This document shows positions 21,419 through 33,908 of a stretch of DNA of 60,000 nt, in pieces. Location of the stretch: NCBI RefSeq assembly GCF_030272615.1, contig NC_081413.1:102324239-102384238 (forward strand). The letters run 5' to 3'. A program made the position numbers and the translations under genes. Position 1 is the first letter of the stretch. The number at the start of each line of letters is the position of its first letter. Below the pieces are notes generated by a model. That model saw only the letters and a program-made list of their open reading frames with translations. It was not told the origin of the DNA and did not search any database. The DNA is from Cryptomeria japonica. Lineage: Eukaryota > Streptophyta > Pinopsida > Cupressales > Cupressaceae.

Positions 21419-23189
21419 ATCGCTCCTGTCCCTCAGTGAAGGACGGGAGCTTGTTTTCAAATATCTCATTATTCCTGCAGAGTCCAGACAAATTTCGAGT
21501 TGGAAGTAATGGAGAACGACGAGATCTTTCCATTGAATATAAATTGAAGATTTTCATGAGCACAGAAATGCCTCCAGGAGGAAAATCGCTCCTGTCCCTC
21601 AGTGAAGGACCGGAGCTACAAATCAAATTTTGCCTTGTCCTTGCGAGATTTCGATGACTTGATAATTTGAAAAGGTCCAAAGGAAGATGCTTTACCAAAT
21701 GAATATAATTTGAGATGCAAAAATGAAGGAGAATGACCTAGAATGACCAAATCGCTCCTGTCCCTCTCCAAGGGACCAGGGCGAGGTACCTTGTAGCTCT
21801 CGTCCCTCTCCCAGGGACCAGAGCGATGTCCTTCATTATGCAAAATCCGAGCAAAAATCCAGGCAAGTTTACGTTCAAAAGCAAGGAAGAACATGAGAAG
21901 AACTCATTGAATACAAATTGAAGATTTTTTTTAGACGTCCACAAGAGTGCTAAGACCCAGTTCGCTCCTGTCCCTCAGGAAGGGACCAGAGCGATTTTTG
22001 GTATAAATGATTTTCTGGCCAAGTTGCAGACAATGTCAAGGCATGGACGAATGGAGTAGAGCATGACGAGTCCGTTGAATATAAACTTGGAACCTGGCAA
22101 AGTGAAATAAAGGCCATAAAAGGAGGATCGCTCCTGTCCCTCTCCAAGGGACCAGGGTGATACAATGGTGATGTTGCTTCTCATGCGAGTTCAAGGTCGT
22201 TCCTCCAAAGTTTAAAACCGATCCAAGTCAAGACAGGGTGGCGAAGGACATTTCAAGACGTCTTCATCGAGCACAAGCACTCAACGGTTGTTATAATGAA
22301 GAAATTCGCACCCTAAGACTTACTTCGCCCCTGTCCCTCAGGAAGGGACCAGGGCGATGTTGGATGTGTTGGCCATTTCATGCAAGATTTACGTAAGGAC
22401 AAGATTTCGCAAGGTCTTAGAGGGTCCACGGAAAGGTAGAAAGGTGATGCATGAAGATTTCAAACGTTAAATAATCACCAAAATGGACCTAGGGACCATA
22501 TCGCTCCTGTCCCTCTCCAAGGGACCAGGGCGATTTGCTTTGGATTCTCAATTTTGCCCCAAGTTCGTGCTAAGTCAAGGCTTCATAAGGCTATATAAGG
22601 TCTAAGGCATCGTTTGAAGATAACATACAAGAGTTTTGAACGTCCAAACATTGCTAATCAAGGTAAAAAGCTCACATCGCTCCTGTCCTTTGGACAAGGA
22701 CCAGGGCGATCCTATCAAGAGCACTTATGTTCCTTCAAAAAACGAAACAAGGCGAGGTTAAGTAAGGCAAGGGACGACGTTTGGAGGATATCACAATGAA
22801 GATCGAAGTGCAAAGTTGCCAAGGTTAAGGAGAAAACATGGATCGCTCCTGTCCCTCTCCAAGGGACAAGGGCGATGATCCCTTTAAAACATTCAAATAC
22901 CTCATGCGAGCAAATGAATAAAGCGCAAAAGGAACGAGCAAGGATGTTATTCGCCAACAATGAAAGATCGAGGAGCAAAGATGCATATTGAACGTGGAAA
23001 TTTGAAGATCGCTCCTGTCCTTTGGACAAGGACCAGGGCGATGAACACCCAAGGGCACTTATGAACGCATGTAAGGCAATCAAATTCGAAGGATCATCAC
23101 GATGATCGATATTGAACGTAGAGATGAACGTTGAAAATCAAGACAAAATCATGGATCGCTCCTGTCCCTCTCCAAGGGACCAGAGCGAT
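21419..23189 (+). repeat. Hairpin array, 12 units
   Basis: Core ATCGCTCCTGTCCCT, loop, AGGGACCAGGGCGAT starts at 21419, 21585, 21751, 21794, 21961, 22127, 22324, 22500, 22676, 22842, 23008 and 23155. The order of steps (166, 166, 43, 167, 166, 197, then 166-176, then 147) mirrors array A read from its other end. Units 22676 and 23008 have paired changes in both arms (GTCCTT with AAGGAC). Confidence 0.88.
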
Positions 23190-23623
23190 GAGGCATCAAA
23201 TGGAGATCTCATCAAGGAAAATCAAGCCGGATCAAGGACGGTCTTCGCCAGGACGATCAAGTAAGGACATGGGCAACCTCTTTCAATCCAGCATTCCAAG
23301 GCGAGGTACATCATCGTCTTGCACATCAAGGACAAAAGGAGTTAGGACAAGAGTCAATTAAAGATAGCCTCTCAACGACATCAAATTGAATATCTACCAA
23401 GTTACAAGTGTCAAATGAGGTGGCATCCTAGTCATCATTTCTCCAATCAGTGAGGTCCACCTCAGCATGTCCAGATTCAATGTACTTAACTCATGGAAGG
23501 TGGCACAAACTCCGATGTACCTACCCTGGCTATCCATTGGTCGATTTTTCTAGAGAGGACATGTGTCCAAGCAATACAATTTTATCATTGGTCAAGCATT
23601 AAATGTTATGTAATGGTTGTAAC

Positions 23624-23714
23624 AAACCCTAATTAGGGTTTTTCATTGTAAAATCTTGGCCATTGATCTTGAAATGATCTAAGCCATCAAATTGTATTGT
23701 GGGCACTATATAAG
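23624..23714 (+). promoter_or_regulatory. LTR promoter: palindromic telobox and TATA box
   Basis: AAACCCTAATTAGGGTTT occupies 23624-23641 and TATATAAG 23707-23714. This is the clearest example on the + strand of the promoter module shared by these LTRs. Confidence 0.7.
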
Positions 23715-24904
23715 CCCAGACATTTCATTTTGTAAAATGAATTAGATAGTTAGAGAGATAATATAGAAATAGTTGAAAGTAGTTAGTAGATAGAGAGTAG
23801 AATAGGAGGACAAGGCAAGAAATTGTTGCCATTGATTGTAAACAAACTCCATTTTCATTGAAGTAATGGTGAAATATGTCGTTTTCTTGCAATTTGCATG
23901 GTTTCTTGTTGAAGTCTTCAATCTTAGATGGTAGATAATTAGATGAATGGAGGAAATGTGCTTGATTGATGGTGAAATTCGTATATCCATACTACTAGCA
24001 GTTTGTTGATTGCAGACTTGCCTTGCGTAGTCAACTGGAATCGTTCAGCCTAAGCTCAATTTCAATTTGTCGCCTCTTCATTGATATGCATCAACTTGGA
24101 TGGTATCTATGCCTGCGGTGATGATTTGAACATCATAAAGCTTCCCATAGAAGATCGCACTAGTCTTGTGTAGATGTTCCATTGATGTCAAAACAAGACC
24201 TAGTTAGAGTTTCATCAAAAATCAATCATTGCTCCTACATTCTTAGTATTAGGATTAGATCCTCTCTTCGCCCTTATCCTTTTTTCATTTTTCAAATCTA
24301 AGTCAGTAAGAGCCTGTGTTCTAGCAAAGCAGATCGGAAGTTCAATCATCACATGTAAGTCCCCTTGTGATCCCAGCAAATCACATCATACCACTGGAGC
24401 TTATCCACACGTAGAGACCCTACATTAAGGAACCTTGAAGTCATCCTAACTGATCCTTCATGCGAATCTTCAGCAGTTAGCGACTTTATTCAAGAGAGGA
24501 TAAGATACCCTTAGGTATTTTATTCTGTGTATGATGGTGTACAAAATACACGTCAACAATACCCCAAGCATTATTTGTCCAAATGTGTTATCAGAGCTCA
24601 GATGGATCAATTACATAATACAGCTAGAACCTAGCTCACATGGATAGAGGTTTAGCGCAAAATTGTACCAGTGCATTTAATTGAAAAATCTGATAAGAAT
24701 TTACAATCCATTTATCTTTTATGATTTCTTGTAAACCCTCAAGTCCTTTTATAGAAAACTAAAAAGTACACGGGAACGCATGCAAGGAAAAGCCTCCCAA
24801 CATAGAAAGATTCTTTCTCAGTTCAACATATCTTAACAGAGAGCCACCGACTGTGTTCAAGGTTGGACCATTGCCAATAATTTATCCCCACAGACTCACC
24901 TTCA

Positions 24905-26706
24905 ATTTGTTGTGAGGGTATTGCCAAGATCCTTGAAGCTGTTGGTCTGAGGAAAACTCTGAATTTTTACCTGGCAGCCTCTGGCCTAGTGATTAATGAG
25001 GATAAGCCTAACTTTTGTTTTAATAACCCTTTGTAAATTTAGCAACAGATTGCCCTCACTCTTTAACTTAGAATTGTCCACCTTCCTATCAACTATATTG
25101 ATATCCTTCATTTATTTTTAATTTTAGAATTGGCCACCTTCCCATCAATTATCTTGATGCCCTTTGTTTATTTTTTATACCAAAAGTGATCAGTGGAAGA
25201 AAATTATTGATAAACTACAACTGAGAATTAAATATTGGACTTTTCAATGGTTGTCCCTTACTGACCATTTGACTCTTTTGAAGTTTGTTCTTCAAGCTTT
25301 GCTCATCTATAGATTCTGTGTGTTAACTTTCCCCGAGTGTCTCCTCAATGAGTTTGTCTCCTTGTCTAGATAATTTTTATGGACTTTTCTATTGGAGATA
25401 GTGTCAAAAGACACATCAGCTTTAGGGATGGATATTGAACTATAAACACCTCGTGGTGTTGCTGAATCAGAGATCCCAAGAATGGCTTTGTCTGGTAAAG
25501 GCTCTGCAGTTTCACAAACCATTGAACAGGAAGCAGCCCTCATCAAGGCCAGGCTTTTTTGGATCGTCAAAAGCAGGAAGAGAGCTCTATTCTTGGGTGA
25601 TGCTTGGGACATCCACCCCCACTCATTTCCTCCTTTACCAATCTGCTTATTCTGAGTCAAATCTTTAAAATTGCTGGTTGGTATATTGTCCTAGACTTTC
25701 AAGCTACTTCAGATGAGAGTAGAACCCAGTTCCCAGCTGCAAAAATATCAGTGATTGGTTTTGGGGAAAATCTACAATAGATCACGATAGATTACTTTAT
25801 CCTCATGGATCAACAGTAGCTCAAGGTTACAAGAACCTTGACATGAATAGCAGCAATAACAGAGATTCCTCTTGATGAAACAAAGTTTGGAACAAGTTTT
25901 GTTTGCCTAAATGTAACCTCTTCATCTTGTTGGTTTGTAATAGCAAATATCTTACCTGGGACAATATACTAAAGAAAGATTTCAGGGACTTTCAAAATGT
26001 GTGCCTTGTAATAATGATGAGAAATCAGATGCTCACCTTTCCTTCCAATGTCCTTTTGCTCTTATTATCTGGTGGCAATGGTGGCAAATATGGGATTGAC
26101 AGATTATTCACGCTACCTCCTTATCTGATTTTTGGCCCAGGATGGGTCTGCCTCCTTCCAATGCTTATGTCCTTGAAGCTGCTTGGAAGATTGGTCTAAT
26201 TTCTTTGTTTTGGAAACTATGGCTTGAATGGAACCAACAGATTTTCCAAGGACACCAAGGTCTTTGTTCTCAAACATGGCAAAAACTCCTGGTTTCTCTA
26301 CAAGAAATCACTGCTGCAAAGGGTAATTTTACTGAGCAAAGGTCACCCTCTGGCCCACGAATAATCAAAATTCTTGGTCTGTACTCTGTTGTTCAACCTT
26401 TGTGTCAAATTTATTGATTATGAGATTCTCTAAAGCCATTAACAGGTCCAATTTGTGGTCCCCTTCTCCTGTGGAATTTGTCAAAAAAAACATCGATGGC
26501 TCAGCTCGTGACAACCCCTGTGCAACCAAAATTGGAGGGATTCCATGGGATGAGGATGGCTCTGTTCACTTCATTTTTCTCTATGGCAATGGGAACTGAA
26601 ACCAACAACTACATGGAAGCTAGAAGCGTTTTTAATGCTCTTGAAAAGACTTGTGAGAAAAAATTGAAGAAAATTTCTGTCAAACTGACTCTTTAATTAT
26701 GGTTAC
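24905..26706 (+). pseudogene. LINE reverse transcriptase to RNase H remnant, 5' part
   Basis: Plus-strand frames, broken by stops and shifts, follow the 3' half of a plant LINE ORF2. In order I see the RT end (ASGLVINEDKPNFCF near 25000; DKLQLRIKYW...QWLSLTDHLTLLKFVLQ at 25210-25300), a zf-RVT segment (CLPKCNLF..., then LSFQCPFALIIWWQWWQIW near 26040-26090) and the start of RNase H (FVKKNIDGSARDNP; NNYMEARSVFNALEKTC). A roughly 50-bp tandem duplication sits at 25070-25172. The 5' half of the LINE is not recognisable. An LTR insertion at 26707 interrupts the RNase H domain, which resumes at 28583. Confidence 0.78.
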
Positions 26707-28577
26707 TGTTGTCACAAAAATTTGCACCCTTGCTGAGTTATCAATTCAGCAACCTTGTGAAACATGGAAACAGCCCCGAAGTGTGGGACCTTGCGCAATG
26801 GGGTTGAATCTCGGGAGAAGGCAAGCTTCCTTCTCAATCAAGGTGCAGGTGTTGAACCAACTCAACACTCCAAATTCTACTTCTAAACCTATCCTAATAG
26901 CTTGCAGAGGAAAAGGGAAGAAGGAAATGCTAAAATGAAAGGAGGTGATGCACCAAGATAATAGATGTTCCTCTCCCCGCCTCGGAATGACACAAAGAAT
27001 CAATTGAAATACCTTGGAGATGCACAAACTTCAGTTGCATGAATAAAGACAAACACATGTATGGAGGTTAGAATTTGTTGAATGTCAAAAGGAGAGAAGG
27101 TTTCCCACAAGTCACACTCAAAAACAAGTTAACACAGCATATACATGAGAGAGCCACAAAACATGCACTTACAATGAAGGTAAGAAAGCATACACAACAT
27201 GCATAAGTTGAAGGGAGGCAAAAATGATAATTTCAATTCATTCTAAGGCCAATGGCCAAACTTATAGTTACAAAAATGCAAGAAAATATGCAAATCTTCA
27301 AAAGAAGTGAAAGAGCAAAGAGTAGCTCAAGCCAGTAGGGAGAGAACCCTTTACAATGAGGCTTAACAGCCTATATATAGCAAACTAGTTGCAAAAGAGA
27401 GACCAATGATCAAGGAGAAGAAGCCTTGATCCTGGCGTGCACAGAGGAATGTCTGTCAGGGAAGGCAGGGAGGTGCACAGACCTGACATGGTGTGCACAC
27501 AAGCAACCTAGCCATACCCTAACAAGGCAATCCCAAGAAGAAAGTACTTATAGAAGGTGGATTGCCTGACATTCCAAAGTCAAAGCATGCAGTCCTAACA
27601 TGAAGGTCATCAAGTAACCATAAATAAGCATGGCCCTATACTCCACTTGATGGCAATCCTGCAAAAAGCATTAAATGCGCCCTTGTAGCTCCATGAATGA
27701 AAGTAGACAAGTTGCATGAGTTGATGGAGATTTAAGAACCTTAAGTGTTGATCACATCATCCAAAAGTGTCGCAAGTCATTGGAAGTTGGAAGTCAGACG
27801 TCAACCCTGCTACAAGGTGAAAGGAGTCGGGAACCTGGGGGTTCCGAGATTCCGAGGTCATGAAAGAAAAGGCTTGGAACCTGGGGGTTTCGGGAACCTG
27901 AGGGTACCGGGATTCCAAGGTCGTGAAGGAAAAGGCTTGGAACCTAGGGGTTCCTGGATTTCAGAGTCATGAAGGAAAAGGCCTGGAACCTGGGGGTTCC
28001 AAGATTCCGGGGTCATCAAGGAAAAGACCTCTAACCTGGGGGTTCCAAGATTTCAGGATTCTGGGTTCAAGGAAGGGAAAAGGCTTGAGAACTAAGAATT
28101 TCGGGATTCCGGGGAAGGGAAAAGGCTTGAGAACTAGGAATTCCGGGATTCCGTGATTTCGGGTTCAAGGAAGGGAAAAGGCTTGAGAACTGGGAATTCT
28201 GGGATTCTGGGACTCCAAGTTCAAGGAAGGGAAAAGGCTTGAGAACTAGGAATTATGAGATTCTGGGATTCTGGGTTCAAGGGAAAAGGCTTGAGAACTA
28301 GGAATTCCAGGATTTTGAAATTTCAGGTTCAAGGAAGGGAAAAGGCTTGAGAACTGGGGATTTCGGGTTCAAGAAAGGGAAAAGGCTTGAAAATTGGGAA
28401 TTCCGAGATTTCAAGATTCCAGGTTCAAGGGAGAACTTCCGCCTCCCGACAAGACAACACTTAACATTTCATGATTCCTTTGGTTTTGTCCTTGATCAAC
28501 TAGGGCAGCGCTGATCCATGGAACATATCTCTAATTGGTTCTCACTGATGGACCACGGGTGTCATAAAATGACAACA
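26707..28577 (-). mobile_element. Solo LTR of a related family, inserted in the LINE
   Basis: Ends are TGTTGTCA (26707) and TGACAACA (28577), an 8-bp perfect inverted repeat, flanked by GTTAC on both sides (26702-26706, 28578-28582). Removing it rejoins the LINE RNase H frame. Length is 1871 bp. A CTATATATAG box at 27371-27380 lies about 665 bp from the left end and the repeat array lies to the right, so I place it on the minus strand. Its first 18 bases, TGTTGTCATTTTATGACA, fold like the main family's terminal hairpin but with a different stem pair. Confidence 0.8.
27829..28430. repeat. GGAACCTGGGGGTTCC minisatellite, about 11 units
   Basis: Units of 41-62 bp end in GAAAAGGCTTG (GGC at about 27871, 27933, 27981, 28027, 28082, 28124, 28180, 28236, 28288, 28343, 28384). 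Left units carry the hairpin GGAACCTGGGGGTTCC (6-bp arms, TGGG loop). Right units replace it with GGAATTCCGGGATTCC-type words. Frames across the array are repeat translations. Confidence 0.8.
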
Positions 28578-28582
28578 GTTAC

Positions 28583-29131
28583 TCTTTTGAACAGGAACAA
28601 GGCCCATGACTCCTCTTGGTAGCTTAAAAGCTGGTTGCAGAAATCCTTCATCTTGTCACTATGTTCAAGGCCATACCCTTTGTGTATATTGCTTGGGAAT
28701 GAAACCCAGTGGAAATATTTTTGGCTAAATGGAGAGCTGAAGAGAACCACATCTAGGATGTGCTTCAAACTGGGGCTCTTTGACCCATGGGAAGGTTGCC
28801 CAACTTCTTCAGCTTATTAAGAATGATCACTCATAATACTTATATGGTAGATGTCTTGCTGGACAGCTCTGGCCTTCAGTATTCTTTCTAGAATTTTCTC
28901 ACTGGGTTTCCTGGCTGGTATTTTTGTCTTTCATGGTATTTTGGGTTCTCTTGGTTTGAAGTCTCTCCTTGAGACATGAAAAGATCCTCTTGTCTATGGG
29001 ATCTTCTTAGAATCGGGATTGTACTAATCTCATTTGAGTCTTTTCTCTCCTTTCCCTAGTTATGGCATTGTCCATCTGGAGATTTTTGGTTTGTTAACTG
29101 TAACTTCCACTTATTTTAATTGAAAAAAAAA
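28583..29131 (+). pseudogene. LINE RNase H end and 3' tail
   Basis: Reading resumes with LLNRNKAHDSSW, then LKSWLQK, and a frame-shifted FKAIPFVYIAWE and AKWRAEENHI, the usual end of a LINE RNase H domain. A 3' untranslated stretch follows and ends in a run of nine A residues at 29123-29131, a plausible LINE tail. Together with 24905-26706 it forms one element split by the LTR. Confidence 0.65.
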
Positions 29132-32100
29132 TCACTTTTTTCCAAAAAAATGGAAAAACTTATCGCAAACCATGGATACGCTCAATTTTTCAGAGAGATG
29201 ACTATAATTTAAAGACAGTTGAGGAACAGTCAAGCCACCAAGAACCCTCCAATGAAAAAAAAGAAAACTTGAGTTCCTAACTAGCTGATAAATATCACAA
29301 AATTGAATATACATATTAAACTAAATAGGTGCATAGATAATTAATTGACAAAATTGAATAATTAAATATATCAACAAAAATTCAGAGTTGTGATGTAGGT
29401 CTATGTGAGGAGCAAATCTAAACAAAAGTGTAATTTCCCCTTCCTAATTTTCCCTAGAATTGCAATTGCAACAAATTAGGGTTAGGGTTACATTTTACAA
29501 AGTAAATATTTCTTTAAATAATGCAATCTTGGATTTGGATCCTGCAATCATAACATAGGAAACATATACAATATGTATATTTAATTACTAGTGTTACACA
29601 AGATCACATTGCATTCAACTACTATACATAATATTATTATACATGCATATTAGTTTTTGGAGGAAGAGACATGATAGGTCGACCCAAAGCCATTTCTACA
29701 CTAAGCCCAATAGTGGATGTCTACCAGAGCCCTCTTTGCTTGCTTAGCAGCTTGTACCTGCTTTCCTCATCAATGTCTCATCTTCCTAAAGACAAGTGCC
29801 ATCTTGCTGAGTTGGGTGGAGGTCGTAAGGGGGTTCCTTGGTTCTTCTATGTAAGTGCCCTCTTGTCCTAGGAGCCACTATTGTCAACGTTAGGATGGCC
29901 TACTTATGTAGCACTCTTGTCACCCACCTCTTACACCCCAGGCCCTTCCTACAAGATGGGTCTCAGACAATCAAGCATATCTTATATTCTATCATATAAT
30001 CATACACTCAAGCATTATCTATTATGCATGAGCGACATGTATATATATACCACAATTGATTGTGAGAAGGAAAGTGCTGAGGAAGGCAGATCTGATATAA
30101 CATCAGTCTGTCGTATTATGCCTGATCTGAAGATAAATTCCTTTGGTGTATATATTGTTCAACTTCTATGAGTCGATCCTAGACTTATGCACTCTTATGC
30201 TGAATGCTTCGATCTTCCTTGGTAATTGTATTTGTTTACTGAATGTGCTTTGATCTGATCGTACTTGAGTGATTGGTTGATTTGAGGTTCGATCTGAGAT
30301 TCCTTATTTCCCTTATCAGAATTATTTCCTCTTTGATCTGCTGAAAATACATATCTTCCTGATCTTCCGCCCACCTTTCTACACTACTGGGCAATGTCTT
30401 CTTATATTCCTCCATCAGAATTAAAGGGTTATGTCTTTTCTTCGAAGTTGTGTTGGAGTGGAACATGTCCGTTTGCTGCCAGGCGTGACCCTTGGAGTGG
30501 AATATGTCCACTCATTACTAATCACATCTCTTCATAGTCTAATCGCTTCTCACAATTCATTATTGTTTAATCTAACTAGTTCCCTATCCATTTTGGAGGA
30601 GATCGCCGATAGAGGAAGGGGAATTCATTATGCAATTGTTATTCATTATATATACGGTAATCCTTATTCCATGCAATCTGCTATAAAAATCACAAACTGC
30701 TGTTAATCTTATGATTGACGTTAGAAGAAGAAATTGTGAAGTCTTACAATCGTAAGAAAATTTCTTATTCAGGTATTTGTCAGATCGGGCGCATGACAAA
30801 AACCAGGGTTGAAACAGTTGAAGACATATTATCACAAAGGTTCAGATAAGATAAAGTTCTATGCAAGGGAAGGAAATAGTATGATAACTTTGTGATAAGG
30901 AGAAATAATGGTCAAGGAACCAAACCTGTCCAATTGTGCAGTATATGATCACAAAATAAAAAAGAGCTAAACACAGAATCAGATTGCATCATTGTCGAAA
31001 AGGAGAATATCAAGAAGTGGAAATTCTTGTCATGAGCACAATAATAGGGAAAAAAAAGGAAAGACATGAAATCACCTATGAATAAGCATATTACCTAGTT
31101 TAGGGGCTTTTGCAGGCAGTGAATGTGATGTGCACTTTCTTCATTGAGTCAAGTAATTCTTATTAGAACGTTCCAAGATTTCAAAAATTGTAACTATTTT
31201 TTATGAGTCCAACAGGTGACTTTGACTTTGGACATGAGTACAAGAATTTTATCTCACACACAAGCATATTTATGTACAAACAGATAACTGAGAGAGCAAT
31301 TTACATACCATAATATACCCTACCAAGAGTCCAAAATGCTAGAGCTCCACAAACACTGAAGATGCCAGCAGTTTGCCGTATCATTGTTGAACAGGGTTTT
31401 GCATCCGATCTCATTAACTCCCCATTAGACCATCCTAAAAATTCCCTTAGAGCCATATTACTTCTTTTTGATACTTTCCTATAGCCTGTTTCATTCACAG
31501 CCAATTACCACAAACATCAATACTTTTAATATCAAAATACAATAAGAAAACAAGAAAAAGCCTACAGACATATCACTTAGGTCAAAAAGAAAAATAAGAT
31601 TTACAGTTAACCATAACATTTAGCAATGACAATATTTTCTCCCTGAAATTTAGTATATTTGCTCTCAAGTATTGAAAAGAAACTTGACTGGACATGTTTA
31701 TGCCAGAAAATTCCAGTAGTTTTCAAATTAGAACCCAATGAAATTGTTCATTCCTTTGCTTCAAATCAAAATTTCATTAGACATGAAAAACAAATCCCTG
31801 TAGGATACTGATAACTAATACGGTAACATAGGGACACATCCCCCCAAGCATCCCTGAGGCAGTGGGATGATAGAGTATGTCCCACAGCCATCCCTTGTCA
31901 TTGGGGAAACCAAGGATGGGGAATGTCTGGTCATCCCCACGACAACCAGGAACATCCCCCTGCTGGTCTACATATTTTTTAATTAAAAAATACTTCATTT
32001 TTTTCAGAAAAAAGAGGTGTTGGGGGCCCACAAACCCTCCCACATCTGTTATGCAACCCTAATCGACAGACTCCTAAGAATTGAGAAACTCCAACCACAC

Positions 32101-32967
32101 ATAGGGATGTTGATCCTAAAGATATTAGAGTCTTAGACAGATTGATGAGGAGGAGATGCATCAGGGATTGCTTGGGGATCTTATCAGATGAGTCAAAACT
32201 TGATATACAAAGTAACTCACAATCAGATGGCCCTTTGGATGCTGATAGCCCAAATGAGTCATAGTTGATATCTATAATCTTACAGCTATGCCTATCGTTG
32301 TACATTTTGTCATTGAATCAATTATAATTTTGTAGCCTTTGGACCTTTGAAAACATTTTTTTTTTTAATCAATGAACATGTCATATTGAATATAAGATTT
32401 GATACATTATACAAATGTCTAAACTTGAATTTTGATGTCATGTACCACTAAACTTGTAAAAACTTGAGTTTATCTATCTATCTATCTATATACATACTGA
32501 CAGCCCATGCCATCCCCAAGAAAACGCCCATCAGAACCCTCATCCTAAAAGGCATCTCACTGTCCACATCCTTGAATCACCATGGGACATAGATAAAAAT
32601 GTGCAGTACTGAGAGCACACCACCTGTATTTACATGATGTTGGATCTCCACTTCAGATAAGCATTGATTATTTCCCTCTACCACTCATGAGAGACAACGA
32701 TCACAAAACTCAAAGGAGTAGGCTACTTAAAATAGAATTCAAGTATAGATATGAAAAATGAAAATGACAACTGTTTTTATAACTTAGAAATGACATGAAT
32801 CCATCGTATCAAATCTTTTGAATAGCTCATTGACAACTGAACTCACCACCGACGAGAGAAAAAAGTTACCTTCATCTTTACCATGTAGCAATCAAAAATA
32901 TCTAGTTTATGCAGTTATAAGACCCTTTGGATTCAATGCCGAAGTATGAAAAGCCCCTACTAGATTC
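29132..32967. other. Unassigned AT-rich flanking DNA
   Basis: No gene, RNA gene or complete element is recognised. Frames are short and show no motif. Minor items are a TATC microsatellite near 32475-32492, a short GGGTTAGGGTTA run near 29480 and a stretch rich in GGGATG/CATCCC words at 31830-31950. It may contain old LTRs (TGTAATTTCCCC near 29430 recalls the gypsy LTR terminus at 55695), but I could not place both ends. Confidence 0.4.
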
Positions 32968-33818
32968 GGTTGTGTTGACGTGTATTTTATACACAATCAT
33001 ACACAGAATAAAATACCTAAAGGCATCTTATCCTCTCTTGAATAAAGTCTCTAACTGCTGAAGATTCGCATGAAGGATCAGTTAGGATGACTCCAATGTT
33101 CTGGTTAGTAGGGTCTCTACGTGTGGATAAGCTCCAGCGGTATGATGTGATTTGCTGTGTCCTCAAGGGGCCTTACACTCCGAAAGTCTTACTAAACTAA
33201 AGAAGCTTTCAAAAATAACAAAAGGATAGGGTTTTGCAAGAAGTCAAATCTAATCTAACCCTAAGAATGACTTCATGTGGACAAGACTTGGCAAGATTCT
33301 ACCAACTTCAATTTCGCCATAAAATAACAACTCAATTGAAATTGATGCGATCTTCTAAGGTAACGAAAATGATTTTCAATGCATCAAAGATCAAAGACAC
33401 TACCATGAAGGTACATATCCAAGATACAATAATGATTGAAGGTTAAGTGATTCAAATATCTCCAGTTGACCACGCAAGGCGTTCCTACAATCAGCAAGAA
33501 GCTAGTGGTATGGAAAGCGAATCCTACCAAAGATCAAGTCTCACACTTTGCCCTTCAATTTAACACACTACTTTGATCGAGAAATGATTCAAGAAAATTG
33601 AACAACCATGAAGATAACTAAGAGAATTGCAACAAAACACCATAACTTCAATATTTCATTGATTCCAAAGTCATCATATACAACAATTGTTTGAATTCTT
33701 TCTTCAAAACTCAATCTTGCTACAAAAGTAAATTGCTTCTAAACTCTAATCTCTCTAATACATCAAAAATCTAATCTTCTTCTCACATCTAACTTATGAA
33801 AATGAAATGAAATGAGGG

Positions 33819-33908
33819 TATAAATAGCATCCTCAATTACAATGAATGGTCCAGATCAAAAGCAGATCAATGGTCAAGATCATGACACCTAAACCCTAAT
33901 TAGGGTTT
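33819..33908 (-). promoter_or_regulatory. LTR promoter of copy C
   Basis: Minus-strand TATTTATA at 33819-33826 is 846 bp from the LTR 3' end, with AAACCCTAATTAGGGTTT at 33891-33908. The rest of U3 now lies beyond the nested copy, so this promoter is separated by 7.3 kb from its own gene and array. Confidence 0.62.

Larger units (their letters stand above)
21037..24558 (+). mobile_element. Solo LTR, short form
   Basis: It starts TGTTGTGACGTTTTCACA at 21037 and ends CACGTCAACA at 24558, flanked by ATACC (21032-21036, 24559-24563). Length is 3522 bp. It carries a 12-unit hairpin array and the telobox/TATA promoter but no large frame. TATA at 23707-23714 is 844 bp from the 3' end, the arrangement expected of U3-R-U5. 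Confidence 0.87.

Noticed and set aside
27745-28156. Overlapping plus-strand frames rich in Gly and Pro
   Set aside because: Repeat translations of the GGAACCTGGGGG array.
29470-29495. Telomere-like GGGTTAGGGTTA
   Set aside because: Only two partial plant telomere units; no array.
29429-30840. Possible gypsy LTR starting TGTAATTTCCCC
   Set aside because: The matching end and target duplication could not be found.
31777-32305. Overlapping minus-strand frames of 88 and 108 codons
   Set aside because: No recognised motif, rich in GGGATG-type repeat words, and no supporting context.
32470-32495. TATC microsatellite
   Set aside because: A few units only; real but not informative.
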